Source: Hsuehochloa calcarea (Eukaryota; Streptophyta; Magnoliopsida; Poales; Poaceae). Taken from it: a stretch of 64,000 bases of DNA. Shown here piece after piece: positions 20,508-32,011 of the stretch. The notes beneath the pieces were generated by a model. It ran no database searches. It was not told the DNA's origin and saw nothing but the letters and a program-made list of their open reading frames with translations. Numbering within the stretch: the first letter of the stretch is position 1; each line of letters opens with the position of its first letter. Location: the NCBI GenBank assembly GCA_036346395.1, contig CM070599.1, positions 13,755,232 through 13,819,231 of the forward strand. Direction: 5' to 3'. A program made the position numbers and the translations under genes.

Positions 20508-21918
20508 AATCTACCGATGTTTATCTCTGCTTCGCTCTTTGTAGGTTAAACAAAGGATACGAAGACCTTAATGACTCACCGACTTTGAAAAAGAGGAGTC
20601 GAGAAAGCTAAGGGAGGAAGTAATAGTTCTCTCGATAGACTTCGAGAGGTCGTCTCGCATCTAAAAGATTGCAGGAAAAATAAACAAGAAGTGCCGAACT
20701 TAAGACTCTTTTGAGTTTACTTTACCCAACTCTCATTTCTTCTCCGAGAAAGAAAATGAGATGCGAAGCTCCGATCAAGTTCAAGAAAAAGTTTTGGTTA
20801 TTCAGAGTTTTCTCGATTACCAAGGACAAGGATCAAGAACTCGAGGGTCCGAGAACTCAAGTAATGTAAGTAATTCTTTACCGCTGTCCTTTCGAGTATT
20901 TTCCTTTTCTAATGCCAATTTCTTGTTCGTAAATTGTCGCGAATTGAGAAGCCTCGAGGCTGAAATCCAAGAGAAGACCTTGATCTACAATGAGTCCGTC
21001 CGCATTGCTAAGATGAATGCAGAGGACATCGAGCATGGGAGAAAAAGCATGTCAAACCGCTGCTTCCCATCAAGAAGAGGTCAAGAAACTGATTCTCAAC
21101 TAGTAGGTAAGAAATGCTTTACCTACAATTATCTTTGTGTTATCTTCCTCTAGAAGTTTATTTTGTTTGACCGGTTTTATTCTTTCGTAACAAGTGGTCG
21201 AAAACAAGAAACTTCATGAGGCTTCGACTTGTACCCAACAGAGATGGAGTCGATGAAGACTAGTCTTCAAGGCAACATCGCACTCTGAACAATGTACTTA
21301 GTGAGCTACATTCGAGGGAAAACTCCTCGAGAAGATACGAGTCGCTCACATAAGTACCATTGGGGAACAAATCGAAACTTGCAAGAAATGGTGACCACTC
21401 AAGGCTAATCTGTCAATCAATAAGGGAGGCAATGGCCGAGTAAGTTACGCTTTGGCGAAACTTAAAGCTCAAGACCCCCGCCTTAATGTGCAACCAATTG
21501 AAGCCGAGTTCGATTGCTCTGAATCAGAGGCAAATCGTCTGATTGAGGAAATGCAATCGGTTGGCAAAAAGGTGGCGGAGGAAATGCAGCTAGGCACTCC
21601 CCCTTCAGAGTAATCTTGTAACTACTTTGTAAGGCAGACAATTTCTGTTGACGATTAATATATGATCCATCTTGTTTCCTGAAAATCATCTTGTCGAGTA
21701 GTTAGTAACTCAAAAGATAATAAACGAATGAAAGACTAAGAATTGAAGTCAAATTAATAACTTTATCCTAGCCCCCGACTATTTGCTTAGCTTGTTTAGA
21801 CAATCTAAGTAAATAGTGTTTGAAATGGGTTTTCTGAAAACAGAGAGAGGTTTGTTTAACTTATAGTTTTTGTTATGGTTGTCAAGTACTTGGTCGAAAG
21901 AGTAGAAACGGTCTCGAC

Positions 21919-22450
21919 ACTAGGAAGTTCCTTTTAGTGGGCAGGACCACGTGCAGAGAGGAAAGGCTTCGACTAGGTGATGTTACCATCTCTGACTAGT
22001 TTAATCAAACCAAGAACAGCAACTTGAGTTAAGCAAACGCCTAGAGGACTTTAATAATTCGCTCGCTCTTTTCTCGATGGACTCGATAAGTCTTTTCCAA
22101 AGAGCAAAAGTAGGAGACTAAGCAACACTTAGGAAGTTCCTTCTAGTGGGCGTGACCACGTGCAGAGAGGAAAGACTTCGACTAGGTGTGTCTCTTCCTT
22201 CACTACCAAAACGGCGAGTACATCCAAAGTGGTCGAATAAATATAAAAAGTGCACTCTACTTAGAATATTTTTTGAATTTACTGAAAAAATAAACTAAGA
22301 TTGAGAGAGTTGGCTTTGAGAACATTTCGACTGGATAGAACCCAAGCTCTTTGTATTGGCAAAGAAAAGTGAGTAACGAGTCGATGCTAGAAATTCCTTC
22401 TAGTGGGCGTAACCACATGCAGAGAGGAGAGGTTTCGACTAGATGACGTT
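21919..22450. repeat. Three dispersed 65-bp repeats with CACGTG core
   Basis: Copies at about 21919-21983, 22129-22190 and 22386-22450. Shared order: AGGAAGTTCCTT.TAGTGGGC, GACCACGTGCAGAGAGG, then CTTCGACTAGGTG. The first two hold CACGTG (G-box core); the third reads CACATG. They lie between the antisense gene's stop and the end of pol, so they could be terminator- or promoter-side elements; the role is unknown. Confidence 0.85.
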
Positions 22451-22770
22451 ACTCACTTTTCGACCAGTGTAAAGAAAACAGGGTGTTTTAGGATCATAGT
22501 CGAAAGATTAAAAAAGCACTACTCAAAAATAAGGCAAGAGAGGTAGAAAGAACTCGACTTTTATTGCTCGAGAAATTGGTCACACATAGAATTTGCGAAT
22601 CGGGTCGATGTTCCAAGAATTTGAGAGAACTCGTCTGCCTTCCATCGCTAATCGTGATCGACCACGCCGAGTTACTTCGACCATCGTGTAAGGACCTTCC
22701 CACTTGGGGAAAGTTTATTCCGATTAGACTTGGATTGGCGAGCCTCAATACTAAGTCACCTACAAGAAGG

Positions 22771-23497
22771 TCAGCGAGGTTGACCTACGATCATAGTATC
22801 TCGCGCAGGCTTGTTGGTAGACCGCCAACGGATTGAGGCTAGGTTTCTCCTTTCTTCGAGTAGGTTAATATCATCCGCCGGTTGTTCCTCGGTTTGAGTT
22901 GTTCTCGTGTGAGTTGTTGAAGGTTTCAACTCGTGTCGACCGCATTTTAGCTCCGAGGAAGCATGGCTTCGCCCAACACTAGAAAAATGGTGTTTCTCCC
23001 GTTGCTCGACCGTGGTCGCATTTAACCGCCCATAATACGTAAGGTAATTCTTGTACCTAAGCCCCGAGCGCTTAACAAGTCGGGTCAAGACTCGGTTTTA
23101 ATTCTCGCATTATTTGGCCGCTTGCACGCTCGACCGCCCGCTGCTTTGGGGATGTGCAATGTAAGCATAGCATAACTTGGTACTAACTCGCCGCAAAATT
23201 CCTCAAATTTTGCACTTGCGAATTGTTTACCATTGTTCGTAATTATCCGACTTAACTCCAAATCGGTAATTACGCATCTCATCATGAACCTTTTGTCGCC
23301 TGTTATCCCATTCATGTGTTCAGCTTCAATCCATTTTGTGAACGTGTCAATAGCCACAAAAGGAATTCAAACCTCCCGGAGCTTTGGGAAACGGTCCTAG
23401 GATATCGAGACCCAGTCGCAAAAGGCCAAGAAAGAGGTATTGTCCATCGCTTGAGCCGGTTGGTGTATCCGCTACCATGAAATTGGCACCGACACAC
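22771..23497 (-). pseudogene. Tat-1 integrase core, degraded
   Basis: Minus-strand pieces include AIDTFTKWIEAEHMNGITGD (first catalytic Asp kept) and IITNNGKQFASAKFEEFCGE, where the usual TDNG is TNNG, so the second catalytic Asp is Asn. Frames shift between 23085-23357 and 23312-23497. The gene joins DNA copies to chromosomes; this copy should be inactive. Confidence 0.8.
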
Positions 23498-24489
23498 TTT
23501 TTAACCACCTACTTAGCATCGCATGTAGTCAGAGGCCAAGAAAACCTTGTCGAAAGGCTTTACCAATCAATGTTCTCAGGGAAGCATGTGTCCCACAGAT
23601 GCCACTATGTATATCGTGAAGGAGTGGTATTCCTTCGCTTTGCGGAATGCATCGCATGAGTATCCCTTGGGTTCCTCGCTTGTAGAGGACTCCTTCACCA
23701 AAATATACATTTTGGCTTTTCGATAAACGATCGCCTCAAGATCATCTTCTGCACGGAACCCTTGCGAAGATACTCGAGATGGGAGTCATCCGTATCCTCG
23801 TAGTCTAATGAGGCCATCTCAATAGGAGGTGTCTCTCGGTTCTTCGACTGAGACGGCTTTTGGAGTTGCTCCAAGAAAACTCCTTTGGCATCAGATCGGA
23901 AGAAGCCATCCGAGCAAGTTGGTCTCATGAGGAAATTATCCTTTCGAGGGATGAATTGTACCTCAAACCTAAAAATGCTTTTCTAGCTTGTGTACTCCGA
24001 TAAGTACGCGAGACATTGTCGAGTTAGAGCACCGTACTCTTTCCCGACTTGATTCACGACTAGTTGAGAGTCTCTCTCACGAGTAGTCGATTTAATCGAG
24101 AGTGCTTTCACTGTGATGCCACCTAGCAAACCTTCGTGATCGCCACATTGTTAGTGGCCCAAAGTTTAATTGTATGACATACTTTAAGGTTTCTCCTAGG
24201 AGATACCAGACTACCCACCCGAGCCACTTAAAGTAAGTGACCCGTCAAAGTACATCATCCACGGGTCGTGGAATCAGATCGGGATCCCGAATGAGTTCAG
24301 ATTTGTCCATTCGGCGACAAAGTCCGCCAAGATCCGATTTTATGGCCGTCGACACGAATGGAGGTCGAACTCCCAAGTTCGATCGACCATTTTGCCATGC
24401 GCCCCATTGCTTCTTATTATGGAGGATTGCTCAAAAGGAAACTCAGACGACATGACTATTTTGTGCGCTCAAAATAATGCCGCAGCTTC

Positions 24490-25458
24490 TCAAGACATGA
24501 GGAGGGCATATAGAAGTTTTTGACTGAGGGTAACGCCCTTAGGCCCGTAAAACTTCATCGACGAGTAAACCGGCCGCTGTATGCCACGCTCTACGACCAA
24601 GATCGCGCTTGCCGCTCGTGGTGTGGCAACTAGGTAAATTAAGAGCGCCTCTTCCGCTTTGGAGAAACCGTAGCAGAGCACTCGAAAGGTACCTCTTGAC
24701 ATCCTCAAAGGCGCTGCTTGCCTGCTCGACCACTCAAAACCTTCATGTCTCCCGAGAAGTTTAAAGAAAGGTAGTCCTTTTCTCCTAGTCGTGCGATGAA
24801 ACGACTTAAAGCCGCCATGCACCCAAAGGAGTTTCTCGACTTCCTTTTTGTGGTTGAGGACGATCCGAGGATGGCCTTTATTTTTTCAGATTTGCTTCGA
24901 TTCCTCGCTCGGATACTAGGAATCCAAGCAATTTTCCCAAGAAATTCCAAACACACACTTCTCTCGATTAAGTTTTAAGCGGTGCTTTCGAGATTGTCGA
25001 ATGTTTCTTGTAGGTCGCTGATATGATTAAGTTTCTTAATGCTTTTACGACTAGATCATCAACATAGGCTTCCAGATTCGCCTAATTGAGATAAAAAGTC
25101 GATTGCATTAAGCGCTCAAAAGAAGCACCTGATTCTTTAGACCAAATGGCATTTTGACATAGCAAAAGGTACCAAATGGAGTAATGAATGCGTCTTTTCT
25201 TCATCGCTTAGACACATATTGATCCGTGGTATCCGCAATATGCATCTAAAAACTTAATATCTCACAACCTCGCAGAGAATCAACCAACCGATCGATACGA
25301 GGTAAAGGGAAATCATCTTTTGGACAAGCTTTATTAAGATCGAGAAAGTCTACGCACATACGCCATTTGCCGTTTGACTTTTTGACCATTACAGGGTTAG
25401 CCAACCACTCTGGGTGGTTGACTTCTCTTATAAAGCCTGCTTTAAGTAGCTTATCCAA
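24490..25458 (-). pseudogene. Tat-1 reverse transcriptase and RNase H, degraded
   Basis: 25246-25458 gives GFIREVNHPEWLANPVMVKK and NGKWRMCVDFLDLNKACPK, the start of the Tat-type RT palm. The YVDD catalytic box is intact at 25055-25066. The connection and RNase H start are in pieces at 24490-24956 (LPFFKLLGRHEGFEW, YLVATPRAASAILVVERG). At least three frame changes are needed. It would copy element RNA into DNA in cytoplasmic particles. Confidence 0.85.
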
Positions 25459-25482
25459 TCTGATTTTATAGCATCTCGTCGA

Positions 25483-26007
25483 TCAGGGGCAAAGGTAATG
25501 AGGGCGTCTTCCTATTTGGGGTCGGAAGTCTCCCCGATGCGAACAGTCTTCGAGGGCTCCTCTGCGTCCAGAGGAACCTCTTTGACTTGGTCGTTCGGCT
25601 TTGGTGCAGCTTTTTAGGCTTCGACTTGCTAGTCGGTCGACTTTCATCTCGAGTTGGTATTTGACCAACCATCTCGAGGATCGACGGTCGCAGCCTATAC
25701 GCCATCTTTTGTCACATTGAATTGTGATCACTCCTTTGGGACCTGGCATCTTAAGACATTGATACCCATAATGAGTAGCCATTAAGAATTTTGCCAAAGT
25801 TCGTCGTCCGAGTATGGCGTTATATGCCGTATCGAAATCGACCATATCAAAGGAGACTTTCTCTGTCCTGAAATTACTTGGCGAGCCAAATGTTAAAGGA
25901 AGAGAAACTTGGCCAATGGGTTTGGCGAAGACCCCTGTGACGATTCCATGAAAGGAGTATCGCATCGCCTTACCTTTGTCCCGGTACTTGCATCTCGTCC
26001 AGGGCAT
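25483..26007 (-). pseudogene. Tat-1 protease region
   Basis: Minus translation contains FGSPSNFRTEKVSFDMVDFD and TAYNAILGRRTLAKF, the conserved segment after the aspartic protease active site in Tat-lineage polyproteins. The DTG/DSG active site itself should lie near 26050 (a stretch encoding SVLVDGGDSLN), but the frame is disturbed there. Confidence 0.65.
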
Positions 26008-26111
26008 TAGTAAATAGTATGTTCAAGGAATCGCCACCATCAACCAACACTGATTGACCCGACAGCTTGTTGATGGTGGGTTCGACCACAATCGGATATC
26101 GACTGATCGAC

Positions 26112-28470
26112 TCATAGTGATCGGGCAATCATCCTTCTCAAAAGAGATGGTAACTTCCGACCACTTCGTAAATTATTGACGAGAGGAGCATGTATGGAAT
26201 TTACCTCTCGTCCGCAGCCTTTAAGTTGTCGCTTGGAGTCGTGATGTCGATGATCCTCCGTAGATGTGCTCAACGGTATGTTGCGGATCTTGGAACGGCA
26301 TCTCCTCATCATCCGACGACTTTTGGCCACTCGTATGTCCCACCCGCCGAGAGTAGGGAGTGGTGCTTTGTCGCTGTAGTAGTCCTCGAGCTTTCTTTGA
26401 AAACTCCTAGCTATGAAGGTCATGTCCTTCCTTTTATGAAAAGGACACCACCTTGGTTTGTCGCTCCTACAATCGTATGCTTACCTTTGCCTTGATCGAG
26501 TAACGACTTGATGGTTTGGGGCTCTCTATCTTCACGGCTAAGACCTCCTTGAAACCACCGGTTTGTGGTTTTGACTCTTTATTTTCTTCTTGGACTTCTT
26601 TGCTTTCTTGTCCTTACCAACTTCACCGCCTCGAGGAGTGTACGCTTTCGATCGATAGTGTTGTTCCACTCGACCGCCTCGTATAGCTTGATATCGATCG
26701 ACCATCTCAAGAGCTCAAGAATGTTGTTGGGAGGATTCAAAGCAATATCCTCTCGTTATCCTTCTACTACTGACTCCTTGCTTAAAAGCCCCGATCACAG
26801 AGGAGTCGAAATTTCAAATTGAGTTACGAACCCGCTAAAGCGGTTGATGAATTGACGAAAGTCTCGTTGTTGTTCTCGCTTTATCCGGCAAGTCGCCTTC
26901 CTTTCCGGCGGTTGTATGTGCCTTGGAAATTCGCCAGAGAAGATCGCAGAGGTGTTGCCAAGAGTAGATCGACTCGAGTGGTTGGTTTAATAACCACGAT
27001 CGAGCGGATCCTTCGAGCACAATCGGAAGGTAATTTGCCATTACATGCTCTCCTCCTCCCGCCGCCGGACAATTGTTGTATAGATCTCAAGAAATTGATG
27101 GCATTTTGAGATCCATCAAATTTCTCCATGTTCACCGGGTCGAAAATGAGGTGGCTAAATAATCGCTCAAGGTCGCGAAAATGCCCGTGATCCCAATCAC
27201 TTCTGACGCCTTCTTTGTAGGAAAGAAGGGTTAATGTCACCAGTGATCGATTCGACGATACCCAAAGAACAGCCGACTCGTCCCGTAGTAGGTCTCGCTT
27301 CACGAGGGGAATACTCGCACTCCACCCGCAGAATTTCTTTGTCGGGTGGTGAATGATCACCTCTCCGAGGGGCTTCTTGATCATCACCGATCGAAATGTA
27401 TTTCTCCGAATAGGGATCGATGCGATTTATGGCGTGTCAATTCCTACGAGAGAAATATTCGATTGATCGTAGCCGAGGAAGTCGCATTGCTACGACTACC
27501 GAATATTGTCGACGAGGTACTTCCAGCCTTGTCATCACGGTTCAAGCCTTTGCGCAATTTCTTCAAAGAAAGAGATCGTGACTCGCGCTCGAGCAAGCTC
27601 TTGATTGGGATTCTCGAGCAAGTCGTTGATGTCCTGGAGTTCTTGTACCTCCGATCGATGTTGAATGCGCCCAGCAGTTCTTCTGGCTGCAATTTTCTTC
27701 GCTTGATGACCTCAAAATCCTCCTCATCGATCTTTGAGGCCTTCTCTGGAGTGCAAGAATGTCGAGGATTTCTCGCGCTCATCGTGAGTGTTGGTTCTGT
27801 CTCACACCGGTGGTGCCCTTGCCATTACCACGAGGGGCGCAGCAGTGATCTTCGGGAGTGTTCTTACCTCGCCTCCACAAGGTCGACTCGATTTGAGGGA
27901 AGGACGAAGACCTCCTGCTGATGATTCTCACTTGCGCCGAGGCCTCCCGCTGAGGAGTGCTTGAGAGACACCATCCGCGACTTGGAGTAATCCTCCGTAG
28001 GGGAACTCCGGTTATAATCGCCTCCGTCCGCAAATGAGATCTGCGGAGAGACTGGCCGAATTTGCAGAAAGCATGCTTGATCCCACCCTCTCCGGAGTTA
28101 CCCCGAGAGAGAGATCACCGGATGTTGGTGGAGTCCTCGAATGGTGGCTCCCGTAACTTGTCTCACCAAGTCGGACCGCCTTAAGGGGACTTGAACACTT
28201 GGAGGAAAAACTCGCCGTGTTGTGAGTCCTCCCGGTGCGGTTCGGGTCGGATTGACCTTGTCCTTTGAGGAATTGGCTCCTCTGTTGACGACGTTGTGGG
28301 GATAAGGATCCTCCTCAACTCCATTGATGGGATGGTTTCTCGAGAATAATCTCCGAGGCAACATCACCATCGCCGGATGCATCACTCGGCCGTAGTCGAA
28401 ACCGCATCCATGTCGACGTCACAGACCGCCAAGTCAAACCAGCTTCTCCTCGCTCCATTCTCCCGCCATG
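26112..28470 (-). pseudogene. Tat-1 gag, fragmented
   Basis: Pieces in all three minus frames. The gag core is at 26835-27170 (MANYLPIVLEGSARSWLLNQ; NMEKFDGSQNAINFLRSIQQ). 26112-26450 holds RWCPFHKRKD and SFQRKLEDYYSD, the end of the Tat gag region with its zinc-binding motif partly lost. 27444-28385 is a low-complexity Arg/Ser/Pro-rich N-terminal part. Not functional as it stands. Confidence 0.7.
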
Positions 28471-28521
28471 ATTGCATGAGATTTGGAAAAAGAGAGTATG
28501 TTGACAAGAGATTACCTAAGA

Positions 28522-28540
28522 TCCCCACGGACGGCTCCAA
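28522..28540 (-). other. Tat-1 primer-binding-site region
   Basis: Minus strand reads TTGGAGCCGTCCGTGGGGA beside the LTR. Tat-lineage elements usually have TTGGCGCCGTC at this place, so one base of the site has changed. The tRNA used cannot be decided by eye. Confidence 0.65.
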
Positions 28541-28545
28541 CCGCT

Positions 28546-29369
28546 TGTATTAGAACCGATCTTACGTAAAGATTATTTGATTCGGGGGGTCTCCTAAAGA
28601 TGAAATCACGCAGAGTGGTTGACACGGGATATTTAGACAGGTTCAGGCCTTCTCCGGAGAGAATAATAACCCTACTCCTATATGTGTATGGTATTCTTGA
28701 TGATCAAGTAAGAAGCTAACAATACTTGTATTTCTCCTTGACTCGCTCTATTTAGCTGTCTGTGTCCTCGCCTCCTTCTGTCCCTCTGATTGATGCCCTT
28801 ATATAGTCGTGAAGGAGTAGCCGTTTTGTCCTGCGGAAGATGCGCCTAATTAATCCAAAGAATGGGCGATGATGGCAGAATTACCGCGCATTGGCTTCTT
28901 CACGCCGTCTCGACGCTATCTTCCAGAGGTAATGGGGTATTTAAGTACTATTACTACACGGAATAATAGTGCGTGTAGACCGTTCGGATTCCTTAATCAA
29001 TTGGACCCACTTGCCTGTAGGTTTGATTATAAGGCGGTCGTGGTTTACTTGGTCGTAGAAGGACTTACGACCAGGTAGTAGTCGTAGAAGGACTTACGAC
29101 TATGTAGTGGTCGTAGAAGGACTTACGACCATGTAGTGATCGTGAGAAAGACTTACGACCGTGTAGTGGTCGTAGAAAGACTTATTTACCATGACATAGT
29201 CGTAGTAAGACTTACGACTATGGGGGTGATTGTAGAAGATCTTACAATCACTTGGTAGACCTCTCCCTTATAAAAATAAGGGGTACTTCTGGGGACTATG
29301 TGACATCATATTTACCCATAATAAGAATTATAGATAAAAGATAAAATGAGGATTATTAGATTCTCGTCA
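28546..29369 (-). repeat. Tat-1 5' LTR
   Basis: Matches 16153-16991. It lacks about 15 bp near 28719 and has small changes in the hairpin array (29051-29249), where the fourth unit has gained a G and the fifth has TTATTTACC in place of TTACGACC. Ends TCTCGTCA, followed by target duplication CTTCC. Confidence 0.9.
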
Positions 29370-29374
29370 CTTCC

Positions 29375-30190
29375 CTTTAGTACCGAATCGGACAATGCCT
29401 TTGGTGGGGGACACTCTCAAAAGCACCTGGTCTCCCACCGCAAACTCCAAGTCACGTCTCCTCACATCTACATAACTTTTCTGCTTGCTCTCCGCTGCTA
29501 GCATATTCTGTCTCACCATTGCTACACGCCAATCGTCTTCAATCCAAATCCGTCCCAAAATCGCTTCACCCATCGATCCCAACAGAGTGGCGATCTGCAT
29601 TTCCGCCCATACAAAACCTCAAATGGTGTGACTCTAATGCTAGAGTGATAACTGTTATTGTAGGCAAACTCTACAAGTGGCAAATGGTCCTCCCAACTGC
29701 CCTTCCATGATAATACGCAGGTCCGCAACATATCCTCCAAGGTCTAAATAGTGCGCTCTGACTGTCCATCTGTCCGAGGATGGAATGTTGTGCTAAGTCG
29801 GCCGCAGCCCAAGGCATTCTCGCAAACTCTCCTGTAATTTGGACACAAACTTGCATCCTCGTCTCAAATAATAGTTTTGGGCACCCCATGCAAGATCACT
29901 ATTTCTCGCACATAGATAGGAGCTAGATCACTCGCTAAACTGCAGTGCGAATAGGAATGAAGTGCGCAGACTTGCCAAACGATCCACTACTACCCAAATG
30001 GCATCCTTCTCGCGCGCAGCGAGGTAATGGCACTACAAAATCCATCGAGATATCATCCCATGGCCACAGGGGGACTTCCAACGGCTGCAACAACCCCGCG
30101 GGTCGTTTGTGCTCAGCTTTCACTTGTTGGCAAACACCGCAAGAAGCTACATAATTAGCAATGTTCACCTTCATCCTCTTCCACCGTATG
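29375..30190 (-). pseudogene. Chromo-A integrase (N-terminal and core)
   Basis: Minus translation: ASCGVCQQVKAEHKRPAGLL (zinc-binding CxxC end), then WDDISMDFVVPLP (first catalytic Asp), WKGSWEDHLPLVEFAYNNSY (core end) and FAVGDQVLLRVSPTKG. The reading frame runs into the Tat-1 insertion at 29369. The stretch with the second Asp (about 29750-29900) is frame-broken. Confidence 0.85.
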
Positions 30191-30447
30191 TTGTTTCGAT
30201 CTCGGACATCTTAGTCTCACCAGATGAACGGTGCACGGAGTGCGATGTGCCTCCCTCAAGATATCATCCTTGACCTCCACCTTTTGTGGCACACACAGAC
30301 GGCCTTTAAACAACAAGGCACCCGAAGTATCCATACTGAAATCCCCTTCTTTGCCCTCATCCAATCGCTGTCTGACCTTCTGTAGTAACCTGTCTTCTCA
30401 TTTGGCTTCCACACCCGCCCGATAGCCGATCAAGGATCAATCGAGTC

Positions 30448-31939
30448 TCAACTTGCATTTGCCGCATAACAATATGATATCCCCATGCGATCAAAATCAG
30501 CAATGAGGCAATCCAAAGTAGTGGGAGTCGCCTTACGACTGAGAGCATCTGCGACCACATTAGCCCTACCTGGATGATACTGAATTGTCAGATCATAGTC
30601 CTTTATCAACTCCAACCACCTTCTCTGCCTCAAATTCAAATCCTTCTCGGTGAAGATGTACTTGAGACTCTTGTGATCTGTGAAGATGTCACACGACTCC
30701 CCATACAGGTAATGCCTCCAAATCTTGAGGGCGAAGACAACTGCAGCTAACTCCAAGTCATGAGTGGGATAATTCTGTTCATGCTTCTTCAACTGTCTCG
30801 ATGCATAGGCAATCACTTTACCGTCTTGCATAAGCACACAACCTAGACCCACTCGAGACACATCAGAATAGACGGTGAATCGCTTCCCCGGCTCGGGAAG
30901 AGTGAGAATAGGAGAGGTCACCAGTTTCTCCTTTAATGTGCAAAACTACGCTCACACCATCGCTTCATCAAACTTTACCCCTTTCTCGCGTAAGTCGACA
31001 TCGGCTTGGCAATAATAGAAAATCCCGCACAAAACACCTGTAATACCCTCGCCAAGCCCGTAAAACTCCTCACCTCCTTTACATTGGTCGCCTCTTCCAC
31101 CCACCACCGCCGAGACCTTGCTAGGATCAACAAAGAACTCCTCGAGGATTAATTATGTGACCCGTAGCTTACTTTGAAATCCAAATTTCACATTTCTTCG
31201 CCATGAGAACTTGTGTTCTCTCAAGGTCTCTAGGTCCAACTCAACTAACGGTCATGATCCTCATGAGTCTTGGAATAGATAAGGATATCGCCGATGAACA
31301 CCACTACGAAATCTTCTAGGTACTGTAACATGTCGCTCATGGTCTCATTAAAGACTACCGTGCATTAGTCAATCCAAATGACATGATCAGATACTCATAA
31401 TGCCCATATCTAGTGGAGAATGCGCCTTTCTATATCCTCGCCACGCACTAACTGATTATACCCAGACTGGAGATCGATCTTGGAGAACACCTGGGCCCCC
31501 TTCAACCGATCAAACAGGTCCTCAATACGGGGTAAAGGGTATTTATTCTTGATGCGTTGAGCGCACGGTAATCAATACACATGCGTCAACTTCCATCCTT
31601 CTTTTCTGTGAATAGAACAGGTGCTCCCCATGGAGATACACTATGCCTGATCAAACCCTTAGCCAGCAATTCATCCAACTGCTTCTTCAGCTCATCCTGG
31701 AATGGACGTGCCAGACGATAAGGAGTCATCGAGATGGCCCGAGTACCCGGAACAAGGTCGATGCGAAACTCCACGTCTCGCGCTTGTGGCAAGCCCGGAA
31801 GTTCACCCGAGAACACATCCGGGTAATCCCTCACCATTAGAATCTCCTCAATCCGCAAAGCCATACTCAATTTCTCAGCAAGAGATAAAAGAAGACCAGT
31901 CTTCACTGCACGCTGACCCGGGAACAATCTGGCCAACAT
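30448..31939 (-). pseudogene. Chromo-A reverse transcriptase and RNase H
   Basis: 31586-31939 encodes the pre-RT and RT start (DYPDVFSGELPGLPQARDVE, GLIRHSVSPWGAPVLFTEKK). The palm is frame-broken 31100-31580. The catalytic box near 31281-31300 reads VVVFIGDILIYS: FIDD has become FIGD, losing one metal-binding Asp. RNase H (30448-30921) is long and open with YSD, DLELAAVVFALKIWRHYLYG and TDHKSLKY. Replication genes of a Gypsy element; RT should be dead. Confidence 0.85.
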
Positions 31940-32011
31940 CGAAAGAGAGCACTGAGGCGCGCCTCCCGAAGGTCAAAGTCTCCTGCACGGGTATGCACAG
32001 AGATCGCCCCA

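Larger units (their letters stand above)
17831..21613 (+). pseudogene. Antisense gene of Tat-1 (plant 'putative gypsy type transposon' domain protein)
   Basis: Encoded opposite to gag-pol between integrase and 3' LTR. ATG at 17831 (MAKRVSEWEESRW). A frame change is needed near 17880. 17996-18300 gives LKDFGVELVNLGPNS and LFQYYYGMARQTE, and 18300-18535 gives TEWHVVKDFITRR and the PMWRYSGRGDPTR box; these are hallmarks of the plant domain known as putative gypsy type transposon (Pfam name from memory). A donor GAGG|GTAAGT lies at 18536; further coding pieces are at 19132-19431 (KVPFYYDKESF) and 20940-21100, with a charged coiled-coil tail ending LGTPPSE and TAA at 21611-21613. Several AG|GTAAGT and TTTGTAG|G sites imply introns, which house the hairpin arrays at 18765 and 20365. 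Function of such antisense proteins is unknown. Frameshifts suggest this copy is dead, though some may be sequence errors. Confidence 0.7.
16147..29369 (-). mobile_element. Tat-1: Tat-lineage Gypsy element with antisense gene
   Basis: 13.2 kb, minus strand, flanked by CTTCC at 16142-16146 and 29370-29374. LTRs 16147-16991 and 28546-29369, PPT 16992-17007, PBS-like 28522-28540. Gag-protease-RT-RNase H-integrase occupy 28470-22771 on minus; the 3' third (17035-22450) instead holds a plus-strand gene and repeats. The RT signature LNKACPKDDFPLPRID is typical of the Tat/RIRE2 lineage. The long gap between integrase and 3' LTR containing an antisense ORF is also known for that lineage. Confidence 0.9.

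Noticed and set aside
22771..28470. Endogenous pararetrovirus (caulimovirid) remains
   Set aside because: Integrase, LTRs, PPT and target duplication are present and no movement-protein motif is seen, so it is an LTR retrotransposon.
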